Of a stretch of DNA of 64,000 nt, positions 8,145-13,291 are shown piece after piece (the first letter of the stretch is position 1; the number at the start of each line of letters is the position of its first letter). Origin of the DNA: Siderastrea radians (lineage: Eukaryota; Cnidaria; Anthozoa; Scleractinia; Rhizangiidae). The notes beneath the pieces were generated by a model. That model did not search any database. It had not been told where the DNA came from and worked only from the letters and a program-made list of their open reading frames with translations. The stretch lies in the NCBI GenBank assembly GCA_964017195.1, contig OZ024895.1, positions 12,330,501 to 12,394,500 on the forward strand, in the 5' to 3' direction. The position numbers and the translations under genes were made by a program.

Positions 8145-8234
8145 GGAGTCGTAGCTCAGTCGGTAGAGCCTTTGGATCCCCCGAAAAAACAGGTGTTGGG
8201 GGATGGTGCGTGGGTTCGAGTCCCACCGATTCCA
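8145..8234 (+). tRNA. Atypical tRNA-like sequence
   Basis: A 7-bp acceptor pairing (GGAGTCG at 8145-8151 with CGATTCC at 8227-8233, one G-U pair) encloses a D arm (GCTC-AGTCGGTA-GAGC) and a perfect T arm (GTGGG-TTCGAGT-CCCAC). The anticodon arm is abnormal. Instead of a 5-bp stem and 7-base loop there is a 7-bp stem, ATCCCCC (8176-8182) with GGGGGAT (8198-8204), closing a 15-base loop, offset by extra bases from the D arm. It lies in the protease-ATPase gap. It could be a decayed tRNA, an intron-bearing tRNA, or a viral tRNA mimic. An intron was considered but no consistent 5-bp anticodon stem was found. I cannot assign an amino acid. Confidence 0.6.
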
Positions 8235-8277
8235 ATAAAAAGGTGCCTTTTTTTTTAAAAGGGTAGTCGTCCTCATC

Positions 8278-8931
8278 ATGCAAACGGGGAAACCGTTTCG
8301 TTTTCATACCCCGTCCTCTATTTTGGTGGTGGGGCCTTCGGGATGTGGCAAAACCGTGTTTACGGAAAAACTCTTGGTAGAGAACGCGGACTTGTTTGAC
8401 ACCCCACCGACCCAAATGCATTATTGTTATGGGGCGTGGCAAGATCGATTTCGAGGCATGCAAGATCGTGGGGTGGTGTTTCACGAAGGCATTCCCGATC
8501 ATGACGCCTTAGTGCAATGGTTTCCTCAAGGACAGGGGGTCCTCGTCTTGGATGATTTAATGGATGAAGGGAGTCACGATAAACGCGTGTTGGATTTATT
8601 CACCAAACATTCGCATCATCAAGGGGTGACGGTGCTCTACTTGTGCCAAGACATGTTTCCCGTGGGGCGCTATGCCAAAAGTATTTCCCGCAATGCTCAT
8701 TACATTGTGGCGTTCAAGAATCCCCGGGATCAATTGGGGGTACGTAACGTGATGCTGCAATCGTTTCCTACCACTTGGAAAGACACGTTGGAGACCTTTC
8801 ATCAGGCGACCACGCGCCCTTATGGCTATTTGATGTTGGATTTACACCCGGCCTCCTCCGATCAACAACGTGTGTTGAGTCACCTGTTAAAAGACGAAGG
8901 ATGGACGCGCACCTATCAAAAGCGAGTATAA
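8278..8931 (+). CDS. ATP: A32-like genome packaging ATPase (FtsK/HerA superfamily)
   Basis: This 217-residue protein has Walker A GPSGCGKT at residues 19-26, directly after SSILVV, and a Walker B-like GVLVLDDLMDEG around residues 88-99. The following helix and strand (FTKHSHHQG-VTVLYLCQDMF) match the sensor region, with a conserved Gln, as in poxvirus A32-type packaging ATPases. The family drives viral DNA into preformed capsids. The length fits Polinton ATPases. The last 5 bases of the gene overlap the TATA box (8927-8933) of the next gene. Confidence 0.9.
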   Translation: MQTGKPFRFHTPSSILVVGPSGCGKTVFTEKLLVENADLFDTPPTQMHYCYGAWQDRFRGMQDRGVVFHEGIPDHDALVQWFPQGQGVLVLDDLMDEGSHDKRVLDLFTKHSHHQGVTVLYLCQDMFPVGRYAKSISRNAHYIVAFKNPRDQLGVRNVMLQSFPTTWKDTLETFHQATTRPYGYLMLDLHPASSDQQRVLSHLLKDEGWTRTYQKRV

Positions 8932-8933
8932 AG
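8927..8933 (+). promoter_or_regulatory. TATA box for glycine-rich protein gene
   Basis: TATAAAGGGACGAG spans the ATPase stop codon and precedes the next ATG by 43 bases. It repeats the wording of the box at 5533. Confidence 0.55.
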
Positions 8934-8969
8934 GGACGAGACCCTTGAACGGACCTTCGAAAAGCCAGC

Positions 8970-9427
8970 ATGGCCGATGAGGAGGACCGTCAACCTCCGC
9001 AAGCGTACGATACCGTTGCCCCGGCCGGGGTTGGGGCGTCCACCAGCAATCAAATGTCCCCAAGGGCTTGGCAAGATTTGTATTTGACGGGAGACCAAGG
9101 GCTTCTCGACGTCGCCATGGAGGAAATGCGAGCGGATGCCCTCTATCGATATATGGAATCCCTCCCCACTGGCGATGCCCTCGGGCCCGCTGTACAGGCC
9201 TCTTCCCCCGCTGGGGTAGGAAGTTCGGGAAGTCAATCCTTCCGTAGCCCCCAGATCACCCCGGAGTCTTCTGGGGCTCGAACGCCTGCGACGCCTCCTA
9301 GCGTACCCTTGGCGGCGGCGGCGGGTGCTCGAACAGCCGCGGGTGCTGGGGGTAATGGTGGCGGACGTGGTGGCGGACGTGGTGGACGTGGCGGTGGACG
9401 TGGTGGTGGGGGTGCTGGACGTGGTGG

Positions 9428-9458
<31 letters not shown>

Positions 9459-9848
9459 GCTGGTGGTGCTGGTGGTGGTGGCGGTGCTGGTGGTGCTGGT
9501 GGTGCCGGTGGTGGTGGTGGCGGTGGTGGTGGTGGTGGTGGTGGTGGGGGTCGTCGGGGACGACGACCGAGACGCATACGAGGACGACGACGAAATACCC
9601 CCACGTCGCCTTTGACACCTGCCTCCAATCCAGCTAGCTTTCGAGGATCTTGGAGCGATAGTACACCCCCACGTAACTTGCGTCAAGCCGATTTACAACG
9701 ACGTTTACGGATGTTGTTACAAGATCAGGAACAATTGGCCCAAGGACGGGAAATTGCTAATGTGACCATGACCAATAGCATTGTGACCAGTTATAAACAG
9801 GGAGGACGTCCTAGTGTACAAACCTCTTCGTCCCGGGTTTCGCCGTGA
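8970..9848 (+). CDS. Glycine-rich Arg-tailed protein of unknown function
   Basis: This 292-residue protein has an acidic N-terminal third with a short helix-forming segment (AWQDLYLTGDQGLLDVAMEE), then a Ser/Pro/Thr linker and Gly/Arg repeats (GGGRGGG type). A long nearly pure Gly block follows and ends in an Arg cluster (RRGRRPRRIRGRRR). The C-terminal end is amphipathic (LRQADLQRRLRMLLQDQEQLAQ). I recognise no family. RGG-like repeats and the Arg cluster suggest nucleic-acid binding or a disordered packaging role. The Gly block is coded by a GGT minisatellite, so its length is probably unstable. The TGA overlaps the frame of the next gene. Confidence 0.5.
9348..9548 (+). repeat. (GGT)n-type coding minisatellite
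   Basis: About 200 bases of GGT/GGC/GCT codons encode Gly/Ala/Arg. The alternate frames give poly-Val, poly-His and poly-Pro, which explains the long spurious open frames on both strands here. Confidence 0.85.
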
Positions 9849-9850
9849 GG

Positions 9851-10513
9851 ATGAAAACCGTCGTGTCGTTATTGAATGGATCCCGACGTCCTGGCATCCC
9901 CTTCCCACCGGAATTGTTACAACGGATGGATTCGTTGTATGCCTTTTACCATCAACAATGGTGGTGTTATCGCAAAATGTTGAATCATTACAAGTGTATC
10001 AATGCCTTGTTCAATTGCATGGCGTTACTCCTGATGGCCGCGGGTATGATTGCTGGCCCCCTGTTGGACAACAGCACGTTGGTAGCGTGTTTGGCGGCGG
10101 TAGGGACGGTGGTCAAAGGATGGAATGATTTTAAACAATATCGATTTAAAGTGACCATGAGTCGATTTGCGTTTACCACCTATGCCAAAGCCTTGACCGA
10201 ATTGAAAACCTATGTGAGGGGTGTTCCCTTGGAGGACCTGGAAGGATTTTTGATCAAGATGCAAACGTTGGATGATACCATTGTGGATTTCACCCCTCCC
10301 TTACCCAAACGATGTCTCCAAGATTACGACCGTCATTTTGTGTACCAACCCGTGGAAGCCCTATGCTATGTGGACGGATGTCCTCGTCCCTTGAGACCCA
10401 AAGACTACTGGATCCATAAAAAGCCGTTCCCTCCCAGTCCTACACTCTTAGAACCATGGCCGTCCAACGACGACGACGACGCAGAAAAAGGAAACAACGA
10501 GGAGGAGCTTTAA
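9851..10513 (+). CDS. Two-transmembrane protein, SLATT-like architecture
   Basis: The frame is open from a GTG at 9845, but the ATG is at 9851, giving 220 residues. Two hydrophobic segments lie near residues 50-70 (CINALFNCMALLLMAAGMIA) and 74-92 (STLVACLAAVGTVVKGW). They form a tight hairpin, followed by a helical region with FAFTTYAKALTELKTYVRG. Similar proteins accompany Polinton-like elements of cnidarians and crustaceans. The order (helix, two close TM segments, long helix) resembles SLATT domains, bacterial pore-forming effectors named for association with SLOG proteins. This genome also encodes a SLOG protein. That link is inference from layout, not homology I can prove. A membrane or entry-exit role is the alternative. 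Confidence 0.55.
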   Translation: MKTVVSLLNGSRRPGIPFPPELLQRMDSLYAFYHQQWWCYRKMLNHYKCINALFNCMALLLMAAGMIAGPLLDNSTLVACLAAVGTVVKGWNDFKQYRFKVTMSRFAFTTYAKALTELKTYVRGVPLEDLEGFLIKMQTLDDTIVDFTPPLPKRCLQDYDRHFVYQPVEALCYVDGCPRPLRPKDYWIHKKPFPPSPTLLEPWPSNDDDDAEKGNNEEEL

Positions 10514-10644
10514 TCCGACGACAACGAGGTGGGGGTTGGTGGTCCGATTTCAAACGCAATACCCGTCAAGGCTATAAAGAGACGCGAGATGTGATCAAAC
10601 AAAACAAAGGCCTTCAACGTCTATTGATGAACCGTTCATGGTGA
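10456..10644 (+). CDS. Small basic peptide with two QRGG sites
   Basis: This 62-residue peptide starts at an ATG inside the 3' end of the two-TM gene, a 58-base overlap in another frame. It has an Arg/Lys-rich start, then KQRGG-A and RRQRGG-G, then a charged helix. The two QRGG strings are candidate adenain-type cuts. A TATAAAG box (10,573-10,579) lies within it. It is probably a virion core peptide. Confidence 0.5.
   Translation: MAVQRRRRRRKRKQRGGALIRRQRGGGWWSDFKRNTRQGYKETRDVIKQNKGLQRLLMNRSW
10573..10579 (+). promoter_or_regulatory. TATA box inside small basic peptide gene
   Basis: TATAAAGAGACGCGAG precedes the ATG at 10,638 by 65 bases and matches the TATAAA-GAGACGAG wording seen at 5533. 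Confidence 0.5.
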
Positions 10645-10811
10645 GGAGAAGGAGAAGATTACGACGACGCCGACGTCAACGAGGCGGTTTTTTAAATCTA
10701 TTGGTCCCTGCCATGGCCGGATTGGGGAAAGCCGTGGCCTTGGAAACGGATAAACGTATAAAACGCACGATCCAAAAAGCCAATCAACGCTATCGTCGCC
10801 GTCATCGGTAA
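10638..10811 (+). CDS. Second pX/mu-like basic peptide
   Basis: This 57-residue peptide starts at an ATG whose bases overlap the end of the preceding gene (ATGGTGA). It is Arg-rich, then has QRGG-F, then LLVPAMAGLGKAVAL, then a basic tail. The order and the shared GKAVAL string link it to the 61-residue peptide at 5341, so the genome seems to carry two mu-like peptides. TATAAAA at 10,757-10,763 inside it may serve the next gene, whose ATG follows the stop by 3 bases. Confidence 0.5.
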   Translation: MVRRRRRLRRRRRQRGGFLNLLVPAMAGLGKAVALETDKRIKRTIQKANQRYRRRHR

Positions 10812-10814
10812 ACG

Positions 10815-11141
10815 ATGCAACGTCTTCGACGTCAATTACCGTTTTTACGGACCATGTTACAAGAAGCCAATGGTTCCAAACGTCAAGAGTTGTTACAACA
10901 TGCCAATGCCGATCAAATCAATGCTGTGAGTGAACTGGTCTTGAACTTCTTAAAAAACAAGATTCCCGTCACACCCCCCATGCTGGCTAAACTTCAACCC
11001 TATAAAAAGGTGCTACGCGATTTGGGACGTCGTCGACATTCCGTCAAAAAACGGCGTGCGTGGTTGGTTCAACAAAAAGGACGCGGCTTGTTTCAAGGAC
11101 TTCACGAGGTGTTATGTCAATGTACTCGACCGACCCGTTAA
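10815..11141 (+). CDS. Polinton-associated helical basic protein
   Basis: This 108-residue protein is a recurrent partner in Polinton/adinto-like elements. Its features are RRQLPFLRTMLQEANG, then helices rich in Leu, then LQPYKKVLRDLGRRRHSVKKRRAWLVQQKGRGLFQG. Homologues I remember end in a similar basic block followed by a Gly-rich hydrophobic tail. QKGR-G matches the second adenain rule (XXGX before G). A small core or scaffold protein is inferred. The last 28 bases overlap the next gene. Confidence 0.6.
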   Translation: MQRLRRQLPFLRTMLQEANGSKRQELLQHANADQINAVSELVLNFLKNKIPVTPPMLAKLQPYKKVLRDLGRRRHSVKKRRAWLVQQKGRGLFQGLHEVLCQCTRPTR

Positions 11142-11353
11142 CCCTGGCCACATGGATCACCCTGTTACAAGAGGCCAATCGGGCCACCGACCAGTGGAAA
11201 GACGCCTGTTCTTATTGGAAGCATAAATATCACCTGTTGTATCGAGAGTACCAACATATGTTGAGATCCCGTCTTTGTGAGAGCTGTCGTGAGATAGAAG
11301 ACGGGGAACTTTGCTCCGACTGTAGTCAACCCCCATGGATGAGGTGTACATGA
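11114..11353 (+). CDS. Small protein with CxxC zinc-ribbon-like tail
   Basis: The frame is open further upstream, but ATG codons at 11,114 and 11,120 (MSMYSTDPLT) are the plausible starts, giving 79 residues. A helical first half (TWITLLQEANRATDQWKDAC) is followed by CESC then CSDC, spaced 8 residues apart, which would bind one zinc. The gene overlaps the preceding one by 28 bases and the next by 19, in different frames. I do not recognise the family. Confidence 0.45.
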   Translation: MSMYSTDPLTLATWITLLQEANRATDQWKDACSYWKHKYHLLYREYQHMLRSRLCESCREIEDGELCSDCSQPPWMRCT

Positions 11354-11982
11354 TTCCCCACAAGGACTTGGAACAACTCATTCAATATTACAAAGGAGAA
11401 CTCACCGAAAATGCCTTGTTGAACAAAGCCGCGACGCTCGCCGCTAAAAAACATGTGTTGTTGGCCAATCCCGAATTGCCCCCGGCCCTGGTCAATGCTC
11501 AAACCAAACCCATGAGTCAAGAATTAACCAAGTTAACCAAACGCATTCGTCAATTTCCCGGAGGCGTGGGGGTTGGAGCCCCGGGTGGTCCGCCAGGCGA
11601 AGAAGACGAAGAGGCCGGGGATTTGGTGACCGGACCCGTGGAACAATGGTTGAAGCGCATGATAAAAGGCAGCCCGTCGACCCCCAAACCTCCCATTACC
11701 CCAACCACCAAGAAAGGCAAAGGAGCAGCCACCACCAGTAAGATTCCCATTCTCAAGAAAGCCACCCCTTCCACCAGTCGAGGGGATATCCGGTCGCGTT
11801 TAGAAGCCATTCGAGAACGGCGCAAGACCTTGGAAAAAAAGTTAGCCGAGAGTCCTTGGGGCAAAGGCAAAGGCAAAGGACCCGCCCGTGAAGTGGAACG
11901 ATTGAAACCTTTACCCGGGTGGGAAGATTGGGCCCAAGGCAAAAAGTTACGACGTCGATTGGATTACGAGGACAGTGATTAA
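11335..11982 (+). CDS. Polinton-associated Lys/Pro-rich virion protein
   Basis: This 215-residue protein starts at the first ATG (MDEVYMIPHKDLEQLIQYY). The N-terminal half is helical (ALLNKAATLAAKKHVLLANPELP), a pattern I associate with a protein of unknown function found in most cnidarian Polintons. A Gly/Pro linker and acidic patch follow, then Lys/Pro/Thr repeats (TPTTKKGKGA) and a charged helix (RSRLEAIRERRKTLEKKLAE). No catalytic motif is seen. Its place between core peptides and the PLA2 protein suggests a virion component. Confidence 0.5.
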   Translation: MDEVYMIPHKDLEQLIQYYKGELTENALLNKAATLAAKKHVLLANPELPPALVNAQTKPMSQELTKLTKRIRQFPGGVGVGAPGGPPGEEDEEAGDLVTGPVEQWLKRMIKGSPSTPKPPITPTTKKGKGAATTSKIPILKKATPSTSRGDIRSRLEAIRERRKTLEKKLAESPWGKGKGKGPAREVERLKPLPGWEDWAQGKKLRRRLDYEDSD

Positions 11983-11986
11983 TAAG

Positions 11987-12352
11987 ATGGCACCTCGCAC
12001 CAAGAGGAGGAGAAGGGGTATCAAACGGAAACGCCCCCAACGTGGAGGGGCCCTGGATGTCCAAAAATGGATCGCGAAAACCGGCAAAGAATTTCATTGG
12101 CCCGGGTATCAGTACATGGGTCCTGGCACGCATTTGGCCAAACGTCTGAAACGTGGGGATCCCGGGATCAATAGCTTGGACCAGATTGCGAAACAACACG
12201 ACATTGATTACAGCCGTGCCAAGAATTTGCAAGATAAATGGAAAGCCGATACCAAGATGATCCAAGCCATTGATCGATTACCCGGCAAGAAAACCAAGAC
12301 GGAACGGGTGGTCAAAAAAATCATGCAAGCCAAGAAACGTTTAAAATTGTAA
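11987..12352 (+). CDS. PLA2: Parvovirus VP1-type phospholipase A2 protein
   Basis: The frame is open from a GTG at 11,975, but the ATG is at 11,987 (MAPRTKRRRRGIKRKR), giving 121 residues. A basic start and PQRGG-A (candidate cleavage) precede a PLA2 domain. YQYMGPGTH carries the YxGPG calcium-binding loop (GPG at 45-47), and QHDIDYSRAK carries the catalytic HDxxY (H71, D72, Y75). The LDQIAKQHD helix matches the parvoviral pattern of an alpha helix with the His-Asp pair. In parvoviruses this enzyme breaches the endosomal membrane, and PLA2-like genes are also known in adintoviruses. Cleavage at QRGG could release the domain from a core-binding tail. It is the last late gene before a poly(A) site. 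Confidence 0.85.
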   Translation: MAPRTKRRRRGIKRKRPQRGGALDVQKWIAKTGKEFHWPGYQYMGPGTHLAKRLKRGDPGINSLDQIAKQHDIDYSRAKNLQDKWKADTKMIQAIDRLPGKKTKTERVVKKIMQAKKRLKL

Positions 12353-12437
12353 CTTTTAATGGGAAACCGTACCATGTTTCTACAGTTGTGATGTAGACAA
12401 ATGATCCACATGTGTTTTTTTTTTTTTTCATAGAAAA

Positions 12438-12443
12438 AATAAA
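12438..12443 (+). terminator. Poly(A) signal after the late gene cluster
   Basis: AATAAA follows a T-rich stretch, 86 bases after the PLA2 stop and 36 bases before the convergent minus-strand gene ends. It separates the two transcription directions. Confidence 0.5.
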
Positions 12444-12478
12444 TCAAATACAAAATGTCAAAGCCGTCTCTTCTTTTT

Positions 12479-12736
12479 TTAAACATCCTCATTCATGAGG
12501 GTGTCGAGCAATTGTTCGTAGTCCTCGGTAGACATGTCCTCCCACAAGTCTTGAAAATCCACACTCCTTTCTAAAGGGTCCTCCAGGGTGGCTATCAGCT
12601 CGTCCAACCAAGCCATCACCTCGTCCGTCAACAACGCCTCCTGTTCCCACACAGGGAGTTCCACGGACAGGATGTGCCCCGAATCCAAATTTAGGACGGT
12701 CCAACTTTCCTCCTCTTGGTCTGGGATGTCCGGCAT
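12479..12736 (-). CDS. Acidic 85-aa early-type protein with FxxLW motif
   Basis: The ATG is complementary to 12,734-12,736. The protein is very acidic and Leu/Trp-rich, with no Cys. It contains DFQDLWEDM, an F-x-x-L-W-x-x-M string like the p53 activation-domain peptide that binds MDM2, and a C-terminal YEQLLDTLMNEDV helix. Its start overlaps the end of the next minus-strand gene by 46 bases, so both are probably on one transcript from the divergent promoter at 13.1 kb. Adintoviruses are known to carry small oncoprotein-like genes in such positions. Identity with them is inference, and no LxCxE motif is present. Confidence 0.5.
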   Translation of the reverse strand: MPDIPDQEEESWTVLNLDSGHILSVELPVWEQEALLTDEVMAWLDELIATLEDPLERSVDFQDLWEDMSTEDYEQLLDTLMNEDV

Positions 12737-13068
12737 GGTTCCGGGGAGGATGGCGGTACAGGCGGCGGTGTTAAGGGTCGTTTAAATTCAAAGCGCCAAT
12801 ACGGGCAACAATAGTCCAATCCTTCAATGAACCACCCTGTGGTCATTTGGGGATAACAACCGGGGGACCAGTGTTCTTTGACTTGGGCCTCGCGTGCCGC
12901 CTGGGCTGCCTCTTTCTGCCGTTCTCTTTCTTTTAACTTTTCACCAAAGCAAATCACCCCTTCGTCCAGGCTAAAGTCCGTCTTGATGTTCTTTAAAATC
13001 GCTTCGACCTCGAGATCCGCCTCGACCTTTTCAAACTCGATGAGTAAGGCGTCTTGACGAGAGACCAT
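12691..13068 (-). CDS. 125-aa early-type protein with coiled coil and NLS
   Basis: The ATG is complementary to 13,066-13,068. The first half has an acidic amphipathic stretch (FEKVEADLEVEAILKNI) and then a charged coiled-coil-like helix (KLKERERQKEAAQAAREAQ). The middle has LDYCCPYWRFEFKRP. The end is Pro-rich with a nuclear-localisation-like KRRKV. No family is recognised. A TATA box lies 32 bases upstream on the same strand. Its position opposite the polymerase suggests an early regulatory protein acting in the nucleus. It overlaps the 85-aa gene by 46 bases. Confidence 0.5.
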   Translation of the reverse strand: MVSRQDALLIEFEKVEADLEVEAILKNIKTDFSLDEGVICFGEKLKERERQKEAAQAAREAQVKEHWSPGCYPQMTTGWFIEGLDYCCPYWRFEFKRPLTPPPVPPSSPEPCRTSQTKRRKVGPS

Positions 13069-13291
13069 TTTGAGATGACTCAGCCGGAGGTTCGATCTGT
13101 TTTATAGTCTCTCGGTCCTTCCCTGCAAAGCCTCATGGGTCCAAACTAGGGAGGGGGGAGGGGGGTCCCCCCACCCCAGTCCCCCTCCCAAAGCATCATG
13201 GGGTCTCCTTCTCATTGGCCCATTCCCTTCCACGTGACCCTTTTTTTCTCTATAAAACCCGAAGACCGAGCTCCAGCTGAGTCATCTGATC
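13069..13291. promoter_or_regulatory. Symmetrical divergent early promoter
   Basis: Both directions have a TATA box (TATAAAA at 13,251-13,257 on +, and at 13,100-13,106 read on -). Both also carry the identical 12-mer GCTGAGTCATCT just before the start codon (13,276-13,287 on +, 13,073-13,084 on -). The 12-mer sits about 30 bases after the TATA, where an initiator would lie, and holds TGAGTCA, the AP-1 consensus. Between the TATA boxes are a G/C-rich block with GGGGAGGGGGG runs and an inverted CCAAT (ATTGG near 13,214). Confidence 0.7.

Noticed and set aside
8145..8234. Ordinary tRNA gene with a decodable anticodon
   Set aside because: No 5-bp anticodon stem with a 7-base loop fits between the D and T arms, with or without the intron positions I tried by eye.
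9233..9628. Poly-Pro, poly-His and poly-Val frames around 9.2-9.6 kb
   Set aside because: They are alternate readings of the GGT repeat tract of the glycine-rich gene.
12691..13068. Rb-binding LxCxE motif in the 125-aa early protein
   Set aside because: The nearest string is VICFGE, in which the spacing from Cys to Glu is wrong.
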